From Thalassarchaeum sp002495735 (GTDB lineage: Archaea > Thermoplasmatota > Poseidoniia > Poseidoniales > Thalassarchaeaceae), in assembly GCA_937911265.1 (NCBI GenBank), contig CALDRG010000057.1, positions 1-64,000 on the forward strand: 64,000 bases of DNA, read 5' to 3'. This document shows positions 26,101-34,406 of the stretch, piece after piece. The position numbers and the translations under genes are program-made. The notes under the pieces were generated by a model. That model was not told the origin of the DNA. It worked only from the letters and a program-made list of their open reading frames with translations, and ran no database searches. How positions within the stretch are numbered: the first letter of the stretch is position 1; every line of letters begins with the position of its first letter.

Positions 26101-26332
26101 GGCGCTGGCCATCGTCCTGCGCCGACAAAGACTCGACTCGGAGTCGGCTATCGATTTCGCTTCTGAGATTGAGGCGTATGAAGGAAACGACTCCTACTCT
26201 ACCGATTTGACCGGAGAAACCCCTCCTCCTCCTCCGATGACCCCCCCGCTGCCACCTGAGGGCCTACCGCCGGGTTGGACCATGGAACAGTGGCACTACT
26301 ATGGTGCAGAGTACCTCCACCGACGTGAATAA
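23144..26332 (+). CDS. Membrane-anchored thioredoxin-like surface protein with CARDB- and cadherin-like repeats
   Basis: A 1062-residue protein anchored at both ends. Near the N-terminus is a hydrophobic helix (about 20-45), then a thioredoxin-like domain with a WCPPC redox motif at residues 79-83, similar to Omp28-type extracellular proteins. Next come CARDB-like strands (IDIGISDFDVVNQNGNLGFV) and Ig/cadherin-like repeats with NVNDAPR. The second transmembrane helix is at about 964-992, followed by a tail with a proline run and LPPGWTMEQWHYYG. Probable role: extracytoplasmic thiol-disulfide chemistry or an adhesive receptor. The frame is open from 22991, inside trmI; the ATG at 23144 or at 23177 is possible. 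Confidence 0.75.
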   Translation: MVIRRHVRDILMTIVRMLSIVQPLTLATLVVMMSFIGFMTMDEKVEKVEEREQLMQEEAPLYATSPGHPVFGEYVGAHWCPPCMDSASPSLYNLKTSNPEDFTFVSIFESESDGWPSDSPINRQDHVMAASSGYPTFSFADEQSGTCFKVGAAGTNYYDADYTNGGCMSSDVSDYAVELSIALDSVTNDVTITVESTYLGSSSSVTVYLYAAVTEKIGADAYDNGVRPHHNWREWLLNSNGDGFEEMTLTPNNVAERTWTVPLNTVRATSGNTQYENFWPVVALMDGPHTSYNDFLTAADLDMAPLIDIGISDFDVVNQNGNLGFVPGDTLDLTIEVTNFGVDPYNDGGEISIYELVGLDEVYAGGSSITNLASGGTQVLTIQFDTSDIEPYASGSTTFRAKLSGLTGDRVSSNDYTDDNALHDMAPVANQPTAIASTSIERGSTIQFESTALSNDMVDDMSSMTPTLHYAESGTDMWDNSWIASSDLVGSGGNARYVFTIDAPLNAEVGDYDLRVRWVDAGGQYGDWLISEEAFELRNALPVVLNSDYPQYAGMPTVKVETQERVSIMGLVYDAETPLSMLQIDSNSPEFIEWDSSSLEIVVEFSAVIRDSQGNPIPQGIFVTINDGDDSNSGMMMFNVVENGAPRWAPVPSQSFNEGGSASFGLSEYLSDTDDNGYLVPVSGLTLELLGISNGALVDASISGHTLSVSAIDDDSIGVVDLTLRASDGVKFSDTVITFHVLNVNDAPRMEMAGIDEFTVEIGDRITLELLDLMTDIDDPDEEIWASAMTFVAGAAQFNPITGILTMAWEEAGTEIVTITLEDRHGDASAYLITVTVVDDMPLYWDTDLVATFSTIEYGSNPSVIIDNVGQHELSNIRITWTVCNSITGICHSSGVSHNYGPFIVYPVSGEGLGVGDYVTLSAEGEDENGFDRVTEEQFRVYATEVEEVIEEPVEEEANTKTGGISSMMSAGLITLGLMLSIALVLALAIVLRRQRLDSESAIDFASEIEAYEGNDSYSTDLTGETPPPPPMTPPLPPEGLPPGWTMEQWHYYGAEYLHRRE

Positions 26333-26349
26333 TCCCCTCATTGGGGTTT
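26331..26349 (+). terminator. Possible terminator after the thioredoxin-like surface protein
   Basis: Directly at the stop codon, CCCC-TCATT-GGGG with flanking AA/TT pairs forms a short hairpin followed by a few T residues. Archaeal termination mainly needs the T tract, which is short here. Confidence 0.3.
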
Positions 26350-26361
26350 GATACCTGTAAC

Positions 26362-26379
26362 GCACCTTCAAGAAGGTGC
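26362..26379 (+). promoter_or_regulatory. Perfect hairpin in the lonB leader
   Basis: GCACCTT-CAAG-AAGGTGC: a 7-base perfect stem with a CAAG tetraloop, 31 bases upstream of the lonB ATG and 13 bases after the preceding terminator-like hairpin. It may be an operator or leader structure for protease expression. Confidence 0.35.
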
Positions 26380-26409
26380 CAGCATCAGGAATGACCCCGG
26401 GGGAGTACT

Positions 26410-28464
26410 ATGCCGAGAGAGTCTGAGCACACGCAGGACGCAACTGAGGCCGAAGAGGACGCTCTGGAATCATGGGAGGATGGACCTGCTTTCGGCGTCT
26501 CCGAGGACAAGGATCCGGTATGCGAGGACTCTGTGGCGGATTGGATTAAGGGGATCGATATCACCTCGACGGTCGATGTGCCGATTCCGGAGAAGCTGGT
26601 AGATCAGGTGATTGGCCAGGAGGCTGCTTCGATAGTGGTCAGGAAGGCCGCCCAGCAGAGGCGACACGTAATCATGGTAGGAGAGCCTGGAACTGGTAAG
26701 TCGATGCTTGCCCGCTCTATGACCGAGTTTCTGCCTAGAGAGCAACTCGAAGACATCCTTGTATTCCGCAACCACGATGACGAGAATGAACCCAAGGTGA
26801 GGACCGTTCCCGCTGGACGAGGCTCGCGCATCATCTCAGAGAGGAAGGCGCAGATTAGACTTCAGCGAGAAAGGACCAACCGCACCCTGTTGTTCGTGGC
26901 TCTGGTAGTCGGCGCCGCCCTACTGCTTGCAACCATTTCTAGCGGCGAGATACTGACATTCATCTTCGGTTCCTTTATCCTTGTCTTCGGATACTTCTTC
27001 CTCAGAACCCGTCTGACAGCAGGTGACGATGCTAACATTCCGAAACTGCTGATTAAGCACGAGCGCGAAGATGATCCCCCGTTCATTGATGCCACCGGGA
27101 CTCTAGCCGGAGCTCTTCTGGGCGATGTTCGCCACGACCCATTCCAGTCTGGTGCCGACCTCGCCACCCCTGCTCACGAGAGGGTTGAGCCGGGGGCCGT
27201 GCATAGATCCAACAAGGGTGTTCTGTACATCGACGAGATTCGTATGCTTAGAATGGAGGAGCAGCAGGCACTACTGGTCGCCATGCAGGAGAAGGAACTC
27301 TCCATCAGCGGTCGATCCGAGCGCTCCTCGGGAGCCCTTACCAAGTCAGAACCTGTCCCAACCGATTTCATACTCATCGCCGCAGGAAACCTCGACAGTG
27401 TACAGAACATGCACCCTGCTCTGCGCAGTCGTATCCGAGGATATGGCTACGAGGTCTACGTCAACACCGATATGCGTGACACTGAGCGCAACCGTCGTCG
27501 TCTAATCCGATTCATTGCTCAGGAGGTCCGCAACGAGCTCAAGAAAGGATCTGGCAGGCCGATACCTCACTTCGATCGTGGCTCAATATCCCTTATTCTG
27601 AAGGAGGCGCAGAGACGCAGCGGTCGCCGTGGAAAATTGTCACTGCGTCTGAGGGAGCTCGGCGGACTTGTTCGCATCGCTGGCGACCTAGCTGCTGAAG
27701 ATGGTGCGGAACTGACCTGCGCCGAACACGTCACTAGAGCGAGGATGATTGCCAAGCCTCTAGAGCAGCAGGTGGCTGATCGCCACTTAGAACGCCAGGC
27801 CGAGTATGCCATGCTGGTCAACCGCGGCAACCGAGTGGGACGAGTCAACGGCCTCGCTGTTCTAGGGGCCGATAGTGGCCTCTCTGACTACTCCGGAGTC
27901 GTGCTGCCTGTCGAGGCCATGGTTACACCGGCTCAAGGGATGTCAGGACGAGTCATCGCTACTGGTGGTCTCTCAGACCTCGCTAACGAGAGCGTGACTA
28001 ACATCAGCGCAGTCGTGAAGAAGCTCACTGGCAAGGACATCAAGGACTTCGATCTCCACGTTCAGTTCCCTGGAACTCACAATGTCGACGGCGATAGTGC
28101 ATCGATTACTATGGCCACTGCCATAATCAGTGCCTTCGAGGGCGTGCCAATCGAGCAGAACCTAGCTATGACGGGTTCGCTTTCTGTTAGAGGGGAGATT
28201 CTGCCTGTGGGCGGAGTCACCGCGAAGATTGAGGCTGCCGCCAAATCCGGCATTCAGAAAGTGATCATTCCCCGCTCCAACCTGCAGGACGTTCTGATGG
28301 ATGAGAAGTGGGAGAAGATGGTCGAGGTACTGCCTGTGGACTCTCTGGACGAGGTTCTTGAGCACGCGCTTGTCGGGGCCGAGGAGAAGGTCAGCTTGGT
28401 AGATCGTCTCTCCAAGGTCATAGACACCATCTCGAAGGGCACCGACACTCAACCATCGGCTTGA
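26410..28464 (+). CDS. lonB: Membrane-bound ATP-dependent Lon protease (archaeal LonB)
   Basis: A 684-residue AAA+ protease. Walker A GEPGTGKS is at residues 91-98; two transmembrane helices (about 158-198) are inserted in the AAA domain, the hallmark of archaeal LonB that holds it at the membrane. Walker B region is GVLYIDEI. The C-terminal Lon domain has the Ser-Lys dyad S563 (DGDSASITM) and K606 (VTAKIEAA), 43 residues apart as in other Lon proteases. It degrades misfolded and regulatory proteins. The ATG at 26410 follows a GGGGGAG ribosome-binding site. Confidence 0.96.
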   Translation: MPRESEHTQDATEAEEDALESWEDGPAFGVSEDKDPVCEDSVADWIKGIDITSTVDVPIPEKLVDQVIGQEAASIVVRKAAQQRRHVIMVGEPGTGKSMLARSMTEFLPREQLEDILVFRNHDDENEPKVRTVPAGRGSRIISERKAQIRLQRERTNRTLLFVALVVGAALLLATISSGEILTFIFGSFILVFGYFFLRTRLTAGDDANIPKLLIKHEREDDPPFIDATGTLAGALLGDVRHDPFQSGADLATPAHERVEPGAVHRSNKGVLYIDEIRMLRMEEQQALLVAMQEKELSISGRSERSSGALTKSEPVPTDFILIAAGNLDSVQNMHPALRSRIRGYGYEVYVNTDMRDTERNRRRLIRFIAQEVRNELKKGSGRPIPHFDRGSISLILKEAQRRSGRRGKLSLRLRELGGLVRIAGDLAAEDGAELTCAEHVTRARMIAKPLEQQVADRHLERQAEYAMLVNRGNRVGRVNGLAVLGADSGLSDYSGVVLPVEAMVTPAQGMSGRVIATGGLSDLANESVTNISAVVKKLTGKDIKDFDLHVQFPGTHNVDGDSASITMATAIISAFEGVPIEQNLAMTGSLSVRGEILPVGGVTAKIEAAAKSGIQKVIIPRSNLQDVLMDEKWEKMVEVLPVDSLDEVLEHALVGAEEKVSLVDRLSKVIDTISKGTDTQPSA

Positions 28465-28498
28465 GCACCTGCTCGTCGTAATGTTTCAAGTCCCGTAT

Positions 28499-28519
28499 CA
28501 TCCCCGCAAAGCGGGGATG
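28499..28519 (+). promoter_or_regulatory. Strong hairpin overlapping the MFS transporter start codon
   Basis: CATCCCCGC-AAA-GCGGGGATG is a perfect 9-base stem with a 3-base loop. Its right arm ends exactly on the ATG at 28517-28519. It lies 35 bases after the lonB stop. It could stop lonB transcripts, hide the downstream start codon, or bind a regulator. Confidence 0.45.
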
Positions 28520-29857
28520 TCCTTGACCGAACAGCAGAGATCCCCTATGGGAATATTGTTCCTCGTTGTCCTGGTCGACATGATCGGCTTCACCATAGTA
28601 ATCCCATTCCTGACCTACTTTGTCCAGGATCTTGCTACCGCGGAAGGTGTCATGGATATTGGCAACCGCGATCTCTGGGTAGGCATCGTCATCGCCACAT
28701 ACTCTCTAGCCCAGTTCATCTTCACTCCTGTGTTGGGGTCCCTCAGCGACAGGATGGGGCGCAGACCTATCCTGATGTTCGGACTGTTCTCAAACACTGT
28801 CTTCTTCACCGTTTTCGGCCTCTCTGAAAGTTTGGCCATGGCGCTCGTAGCACGCTTCCTAGCCGGCGCCGGTAACGGCAACATCGCCGTTGCCCGAGCC
28901 TACATCGGCGACATCAGCGAGCCTGAGATGATAGCGCGCAGGATGGGTATGATAGGAGCTGCCTTCGGACTAGGTTTCATGATAGGTCCGTTCATCGGAG
29001 GTGTCCTTTCTGATCCGGCCAACAGTATCGGGGCGCCGTTCGATGGACAGTTCTGGATAGACCACCCATACCTACTCCCGTGCGTGTTCTCTAGCGCTCT
29101 TTCACTGGCCTCACTGGCTCTCGCTGTTACTCGACTCCCTGAAACTCTGCCACCTGAGTCTCGAAGTCCCTCAGATGGCTCTCTGTTCAGCGGAATGGGT
29201 GGGATGATGACTAACATCGTCAAGGTCATGAAGTTCCCAACAGTATCTACATTGGTTTCGATCAACTTCCTATTCATGATGGGGTTTAGCATGATGCACG
29301 GGACATTCATCCTGTACACATCGATGACTCCCAATGATGGCGGTCTTGGATGGAGCGAACTTGACAACGGCTGGATATTCGCCTTCATTGGACTACTGGG
29401 TGTTATCATCCAAGGAGGACTCATCGGTCCGCTGACTGACAGGTTCAGCATGCCCCGTTTGATGATTGTAGGGACACTCCTGTGCGGTGCCGGTATAGCC
29501 AGTATTCCGTATGTCCAGCATGATGTAAGTTGGCTGATTTTCGCATCATCCGCTGGTCTAGCGATAGGTAACGGGCTATTCTCGCCGACTCAGTCCTCGG
29601 TGCTGACCTTCGAGGCCAAATCACGGGGTTACGAACTCGGTATGGTCATGGGAGCGCAGGAAGGCTTTGGTGCCTTAGCGCGCATCATCGGCCCGCTGTT
29701 TGCCGCCTACTTGTGGTCTCTTACGGTTCAGGGAACAGGCCTATGGACCTATCACACCTGCTTCAGAGTAGCAGGAATCATATTCGTCCTAGCCATACTG
29801 CTACAACTCCGATTGAAATTGAATGGCGAGTCTGTGAATGAGTCTAGAATGTTGTAG
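28517..29857 (+). CDS. Major facilitator superfamily transporter (TetA/DHA1-like)
   Basis: A 446-residue protein with 12 predicted transmembrane helices. MFS signatures are LGSLSDRMGRRPILMFG (motif A, loop 2-3) and the helix 4-5 stretch with GDISEPEMIARRMGMIGAAFGLGF. The layout with VDMIGFTIVIPFL at the start resembles tetracycline-type drug:proton antiporters, so an exporter role is likely; the substrate is unknown. The ATG at 28517 is preceded by GCGGGG, which lies in a hairpin. A start at 28481 would add 12 residues unlike the family, and 28547 is also possible. Confidence 0.87.
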   Translation: MSLTEQQRSPMGILFLVVLVDMIGFTIVIPFLTYFVQDLATAEGVMDIGNRDLWVGIVIATYSLAQFIFTPVLGSLSDRMGRRPILMFGLFSNTVFFTVFGLSESLAMALVARFLAGAGNGNIAVARAYIGDISEPEMIARRMGMIGAAFGLGFMIGPFIGGVLSDPANSIGAPFDGQFWIDHPYLLPCVFSSALSLASLALAVTRLPETLPPESRSPSDGSLFSGMGGMMTNIVKVMKFPTVSTLVSINFLFMMGFSMMHGTFILYTSMTPNDGGLGWSELDNGWIFAFIGLLGVIIQGGLIGPLTDRFSMPRLMIVGTLLCGAGIASIPYVQHDVSWLIFASSAGLAIGNGLFSPTQSSVLTFEAKSRGYELGMVMGAQEGFGALARIIGPLFAAYLWSLTVQGTGLWTYHTCFRVAGIIFVLAILLQLRLKLNGESVNESRML

Positions 29858-29864
29858 TGATAGT

Positions 29865-30659
29865 ATGGCAGTTCCAGCAGCAATTGCTCACGGCGGTGCG
29901 GGCCCGGGACCTCCTAGGCAGGAAAATGTGGAGACCGCAATTGCTCGGGCGGCAAATATTCTTGAGGCCGGTGGCTCCGCTGTTGAGGCAGCAGTAGAGG
30001 CATGTGTAATACTGGAGGACGACCCTGTGTTCAACGCCGGTACCGGGGCTGTATACAGGACCGACGGTTCAGTTTTGCTGGACGCCTCATTGCATACCTC
30101 GGACGGTCGCATGGGATTCGTGATAGCTATGCGAGACACGCCCAACCCGATACGAGTCGCAGCCGATTTGCTGGATGAGGAAATTAACGGACTAGCAGGC
30201 GACGGTGCAAGGGTCTGGGCAGATTCCAAAGGTCATCTCAAGGCAGCCGTCGAAGGTAGACCCCCTCGTGTGGGGGCTGGAGATACTGTGGGCGTTATCG
30301 CTAGGGACTCTACTGGGACTCTGGCTTGTGCTACCAGCACGGGCGGGACCAGCTACCGTCCAGCAGGCCGGGTGGGAGATGTCTCACTTCCGGGCTCCGG
30401 ATTCTGGGCCGGCCACGGCCTCGCAGTTGCCGCAACCGGGGTCGGTGAGGCTATTACCAGATCGCTGCTGAGTTACAGAGTCCATGACAAGATACTCTCG
30501 ACTGAGTCGACTATAGAATCGGCGATGCAGTGGGGTATCAATGAACTCATCGACGACGACGTATCCGTTGGCCTAATCTCCATTGCCTCGGAGGGCGAAG
30601 GGGTGGGTCATTCGAACACCGAAATGCCATGGGCAGCATGGATGGGTGAGTCGCCCTAG
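29865..30659 (+). CDS. Isoaspartyl peptidase/L-asparaginase (Ntn-hydrolase, plant type)
   Basis: A 264-residue Ntn-hydrolase precursor. It begins with AIAHGGAGPGP and has GTGAVYRTDGSVLLDASLHTSD broken over two strands; the autocleavage site with catalytic Thr is in GAGDTVGVIA, followed by CATSTGGTSYRPAGRVGD. The family cleaves isoaspartyl dipeptides and asparagine, recycling damaged peptides. The frame is open from 29838, overlapping the MFS gene; the ATG at 29865 gives the normal start. It is shorter than typical 300-residue members, mainly in the linker before the Thr. Confidence 0.9.
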   Translation: MAVPAAIAHGGAGPGPPRQENVETAIARAANILEAGGSAVEAAVEACVILEDDPVFNAGTGAVYRTDGSVLLDASLHTSDGRMGFVIAMRDTPNPIRVAADLLDEEINGLAGDGARVWADSKGHLKAAVEGRPPRVGAGDTVGVIARDSTGTLACATSTGGTSYRPAGRVGDVSLPGSGFWAGHGLAVAATGVGEAITRSLLSYRVHDKILSTESTIESAMQWGINELIDDDVSVGLISIASEGEGVGHSNTEMPWAAWMGESP

Positions 30660-30718
30660 GGAAGTTCCGGGGATGCGCTTAAGGGGCTCCCTCGGGTGGC
30701 CGCGTCAGAGGGATATGC

Positions 30719-30994
30719 GTGACCGACATCGAAGAAAGGATACAGCAGATTGCGCAGGTCCTCGGACAGCTCGATGACACACAGGTGCCCCGCAACATCA
30801 GGGCATCTGCGAAGGACGCGGTCGAGAAGTGGCTGCTCAACAAAGACAAGGAGATGGACCTCAGGCTGGGCATGACCGCATCGATCCTAGATGACATCTT
30901 CAACGATGCTAACCTGCCAATTCACTTCGGCCCCCTGTGCCTACAGATTCAGACAGTTTTGGAGACTCTTCTGAACGAAGTTAGACACTCCTGA
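30719..30994 (+). CDS. UPF0147 family protein
   Basis: A 91-residue all-helical protein matching the archaeal UPF0147 family (QVPRNIRASAKDAVEKWL, ILDDIFNDANLPIHF, TVLETLLNEV). The function of this family is not established. It starts with GTG at 30719; no nearer ATG keeps the conserved N-terminal helix. It is 59 bases after the isoaspartyl peptidase and 42 bases before the aminotransferase. Confidence 0.85.
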   Translation: MTDIEERIQQIAQVLGQLDDTQVPRNIRASAKDAVEKWLLNKDKEMDLRLGMTASILDDIFNDANLPIHFGPLCLQIQTVLETLLNEVRHS

Positions 30995-31036
30995 GCCTTG
31001 AAGTGCGCAACACCTGTCGCTTGTCCCCTGGCTCGT

Positions 31037-32152
31037 ATGAAGAACTGGACAAACCTCTCCTACGCCAATGTGGCGACTACCTCGCCCGCGGCACACAAGG
31101 CCTCCATGGAATGGTCTGATGCTCTTGCGCGCGGTGGTGCGGCAGAATTCGGTGGAGAGGCCGAGAAGAACGGAATGATGCCTCTACGCAGAGCCGCAGC
31201 AAGACTGCTTTCCAGCGAGGTCGCAGATGTTTGTGTGGGCTCAAGCGCGACCGAACTGCTATGCTCTCTGGCATGGGCGGTTTCCCCTCCAAGAGGTAGC
31301 AACATCGTATCCACCAGAGCTGCGTTCCCCTCCACGGTTTACCCTTGGAGCAGAGTGGCTGAGGCAAACGGTGCGGAAATAAGACTCGCGGATCATGATG
31401 AGGCACTCTATACCAATCCCGATAGCATCTTGGATTTGATAGACGATACCACCTCAGTGGTCACTTTGTCTCACGTCGAGTACTCCAATGGTCAGCGTTA
31501 CGACCTCAGGAAGTTTGCAGATGCAGCACATTCGGTGGGGGCGTTGTTGGTAGTTGACGCGACCCAGTCGATGGGAATGGTACCAATCAATGCCGTCTTG
31601 TCGGGGGCCGATGCCATAGTGTCCTCTGGGTACAAATGGCTGCGCGGTACCTACGGCGCTGCAGTTGCTTACATTTCACCAGAAATCAGGGGTGACCTGA
31701 ATCCCGGCCTACTGGGATTCCGAAGCCATGTTGACATTTGGGATCTCAGGGCCGACCGCATGGAGCTGCCAAAGGATGCCAGTCGATTCGAGTACACCAC
31801 AATCCACTTCGGTGCAGCGCTCGGGCTTGCCGCTGCAGTGGAGGAGATTAACGAGATAGGGATTGAAGAGGTTTGGAAACACGACCTAACACTTGCCGAC
31901 TCGGTCGTCGATGGTGCACTGCTCCTCGGTATCGAGGTGGCCTCGCCGCTCTCGGATTCAGAGCGCAGCGCCATTGTCAGTCTGAGGCTCCCGGAAGGGG
32001 TCAGCAGCGAGGTGATATCTCGCAGGCTTCAGGACGAATACTCCATCTTGGTAACTAGTCGAGCCGGACTGCTCAGAGTATCTCCTCACATTGATAACTC
32101 ACAGGCAGATGTGCAGTCTCTGCTCGATGCGCTCAAGCATCTACTCTCATAG
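31037..32152 (+). CDS. Class V aminotransferase (cysteine desulfurase-like, PLP)
   Basis: A 371-residue fold-type I PLP enzyme. The PLP lysine is in SSGYKWLRGTYG; upstream are VGSSATELL, the SHVEYSNGQRYDL segment and VVDATQSMG (Asp for the pyridine nitrogen). The family includes cysteine desulfurases, isopenicillin-N epimerases and kynureninase-like lyases. No clear desulfurase Cys loop is seen before the C-terminal domain, so sulfur transfer is not assured. A TTG at 30998 would add 13 residues; the ATG at 31037 (MKNWTNLSYANVATTSP) fits the family. Its end overlaps the convergent LysE gene by 6 bases. Confidence 0.82.
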   Translation: MKNWTNLSYANVATTSPAAHKASMEWSDALARGGAAEFGGEAEKNGMMPLRRAAARLLSSEVADVCVGSSATELLCSLAWAVSPPRGSNIVSTRAAFPSTVYPWSRVAEANGAEIRLADHDEALYTNPDSILDLIDDTTSVVTLSHVEYSNGQRYDLRKFADAAHSVGALLVVDATQSMGMVPINAVLSGADAIVSSGYKWLRGTYGAAVAYISPEIRGDLNPGLLGFRSHVDIWDLRADRMELPKDASRFEYTTIHFGAALGLAAAVEEINEIGIEEVWKHDLTLADSVVDGALLLGIEVASPLSDSERSAIVSLRLPEGVSSEVISRRLQDEYSILVTSRAGLLRVSPHIDNSQADVQSLLDALKHLLS

Positions 32153-32767
32153 GTGCGGCAATAGAATCGCTCCTGCAATCACGAACATTATACAGGCAAT
32201 TCCGAAATCTATGGTTCTCCAAGACTCTGGCTTGTTCAGAACTCCGGAGAGACTCTTGGCGCCGTAACCGAGAGAGAAGAAGAATACGAACGAAGCAGTA
32301 GCAGCACCTATTCCGAACGCCAAACGATCATCGCCGAAGTACCTGCTTGATGCGCCTCCAATTAGAAGCAGCGTGTCGATGTAGACGTGCGGGTTGAGGA
32401 AGGTAAATGCAAGAGCTGCTCCTATAGTCGGCCCGAGTTCGCTTTCTCCCTCGCCCTCTACAGACATTCCAACCGGGCTCATCGCAGACCTGATACGCAG
32501 CAGACCATATCCAGTTAGGAACACTGCCGCAGCAACGGCAATCCAGATCTCTGCTCCCTCGATGTCAGATAGCACTGAGCCCATTCCGAGCACTCCCGCT
32601 GCTATCAGACTGGCATCGGCAAGAGAGCAGACCAAGCATACGGCGAAGACATGCGAGCGGAGTAGGCCCTGCCGGAGGACGAACACATTTTGTGGGCCGA
32701 GAGCGAGTATGAGTCCTATGCTCAGAGCGAAGCCTTCGAGTCCTGCAGACCCGACACTCATGCTCAT
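32147..32767 (-). CDS. LysE/ArgO-type amino acid exporter
   Basis: A 206-residue protein with six predicted transmembrane helices and the LysE signature LALGPQNVFVLRQGL near the N-terminus, plus FTFLNPHVYIDTLLLIG. LysE/ArgO proteins export lysine or arginine; this relieves surplus basic amino acids during growth on peptides. The start at 32767 forms an ATGA overlap with the L40e stop, so translation is probably coupled. Confidence 0.88.
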   Translation of the reverse strand: MSMSVGSAGLEGFALSIGLILALGPQNVFVLRQGLLRSHVFAVCLVCSLADASLIAAGVLGMGSVLSDIEGAEIWIAVAAAVFLTGYGLLRIRSAMSPVGMSVEGEGESELGPTIGAALAFTFLNPHVYIDTLLLIGGASSRYFGDDRLAFGIGAATASFVFFFSLGYGAKSLSGVLNKPESWRTIDFGIACIMFVIAGAILLPHL

Positions 32768-32919
32768 GTCTTCCTGCGCTCGGAAGCCTTCATTCTCAGA
32801 CCCGTGTATTTGCACTTACGGCATGCTCTCGGCTTTCTCCCCCTGTGGGTCGCAGAGCAACGCATACATACCCACTTCTTGAGTAGACGAGCCTCTGCCT
32901 CGGGGTGCCTCTGAGCCAT
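32764..32919 (-). CDS. rpl40e: 50S ribosomal protein L40e
   Basis: A 51-residue zinc-binding ribosomal protein. The motif HPEAEARLLKKWVCMRC followed by CRKCKY matches archaeal L40e, with four zinc cysteines (CMRC and CRKC). The frame is open from 32961, but the ATG at 32919 gives the family length. No ribosome-binding sequence precedes it, and a TATA-like element lies about 29 bases upstream, so the message may be leaderless. Confidence 0.92.
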   Translation of the reverse strand: MAQRHPEAEARLLKKWVCMRCSATHRGRKPRACRKCKYTGLRMKASERRKT

Positions 32920-32943
32920 GCAGTCCGGTCGACCTGACAACCC

Positions 32944-32953
32944 TTCATAATCG
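32944..32953. promoter_or_regulatory. TATA-like element between divergent rpl40e and purA
   Basis: TTCATAATCG lies midway between the rpl40e start (32919) and the purA ATG (32979), about 29-31 bases from each, the usual archaeal TATA-to-start distance. It reads as a TATA-like AT core in both directions. A similar string, TTCATAAACG, precedes rpl44e. Confidence 0.4.
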
Positions 32954-32978
32954 CTTCCCACCGTAAAATCTCTGAGAT

Positions 32979-34382
32979 ATGTGGATTGATTCCCGCCAAA
33001 GCATTCATCGGCAGTTCATACTGCCCGAGGCTACGGTGCCTGCTAGCGTCGTACTTGGAGCCCAGTGGGGTGATGAGGGAAAGGGCAAGGCCATAGATCA
33101 ACTAGCCAACCATTCGACGTGGACCGTCCGCTTCCAAGGAGGCAACAATGCTGGCCACACAATCGTACATGGCGACACCACTCTCAAACTCCATCAGATA
33201 CCTTCGGGAATTTCTTACGAGCACTGCAATCTCGTCCTTGGTGACGGCATGGTCATCGACCCCTGGGTCCTTGAGGAAGAACTCGACAAGTGGCATGACC
33301 TAACCGGCGAGAGGCCCGAGGGCAAGCGGTTGTTCATCAGTGAGAGAGCCTCAATCATCCTCCCCTTCCACAGGCTGTACGACAGTGCGGATCGCGTCGT
33401 TGGCACGACCGGTCGTGGCATCGGCCCGACCTATCGAGACCGCATAGAGAGAGTAGGCATCAGATTCGCTGACCTCGCTAATCTGGTAGCCAACGAAGAA
33501 GCAATTCAAACTCAGGCAGAACGGATGAGTAAGCAACTCGAGACCGTAGGGGTGAGCGATGACATTGAGGTTGATGCCCTACAGTCAGACCTCAAGTGGA
33601 TACTCGAGCGCTATTCGGATGCAATTAGGCCAACTGGACTGATGATTGACATGGCCCTGAGGAACGAGGAGAGGGTACTGCTAGAGGGAGCGCAGGGAGC
33701 TATGCTTGACATAGATCAGGGCACTTACCCCTTCGTTACCTCGTCTGTGACCAGCAGAGCTAACGCCACTCACGGTGCTGGAATCCACCCCGGGCATGTA
33801 GACCAGTGCTTCGGAATCACCAAGGCCTATACGACGAGGGTTGGCAACGGGCCGTTCCCTTCTGAACTCTCTCTTGAAGAGGGTCCCGGAATGCACATGG
33901 CGCAGGTGGGCAACGAGTACGGAACCACCACAGGCCGACCGAGGCGTACCGGGTGGCTGGACATGGTGGCACTGCGTGAGAGCAATCGTATCAATGGCTA
34001 CACCGGCTTGGTGGTCACTAAGTTGGACGTACTCGGGGGTCTTGACGAACTGAGGATATGCATTGGCTACGAGATGGACGACAGGACGCTCCATGTTATG
34101 CCGACCACCAGTGAAGACCTTGCGAGATGCACTCCGATATACGAGACTCATCCAGGATTCCCAGCGATTTCTATGGATGAGTGGATCGCTATGGCCGACG
34201 CTTCTAGGTCAGAGGACACTGGGTTCGACACCTTCCCAGAAGTCATCAGGAAGTACATCGCGCGGATTGAGTATCTAGCAGGAGTCCCCATCGTCAGTGT
34301 CGGAGTCGGCCCCGATCGTCACGCATCGATCGCTAGCAAAGGAGGCCCGTTCGACTTCCCTGCGGATGAGGCAACCTTCTAA
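32979..34382 (+). CDS. purA: Adenylosuccinate synthetase
   Basis: A 467-residue GTP-dependent enzyme that joins IMP and aspartate, the first committed step to AMP. Visible motifs: GAQWGDEGKGK (phosphate loop, catalytic Asp), GGNNAGHTI (catalytic His), TTGRGIGPTYRDR, and VVTKLDVLGG (GTP-binding TKLD). The ATG at 32979 lies about 30 bases after a TATA-like element, consistent with a leaderless message. An alternative GTG at 33036, preceded by GAGG, would remove 19 residues that do not resemble the family. Confidence 0.95.
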   Translation: MWIDSRQSIHRQFILPEATVPASVVLGAQWGDEGKGKAIDQLANHSTWTVRFQGGNNAGHTIVHGDTTLKLHQIPSGISYEHCNLVLGDGMVIDPWVLEEELDKWHDLTGERPEGKRLFISERASIILPFHRLYDSADRVVGTTGRGIGPTYRDRIERVGIRFADLANLVANEEAIQTQAERMSKQLETVGVSDDIEVDALQSDLKWILERYSDAIRPTGLMIDMALRNEERVLLEGAQGAMLDIDQGTYPFVTSSVTSRANATHGAGIHPGHVDQCFGITKAYTTRVGNGPFPSELSLEEGPGMHMAQVGNEYGTTTGRPRRTGWLDMVALRESNRINGYTGLVVTKLDVLGGLDELRICIGYEMDDRTLHVMPTTSEDLARCTPIYETHPGFPAISMDEWIAMADASRSEDTGFDTFPEVIRKYIARIEYLAGVPIVSVGVGPDRHASIASKGGPFDFPADEATF

Positions 34383-34406
34383 TCAGTCCACTTTGGCGTG
34401 CGCCGT

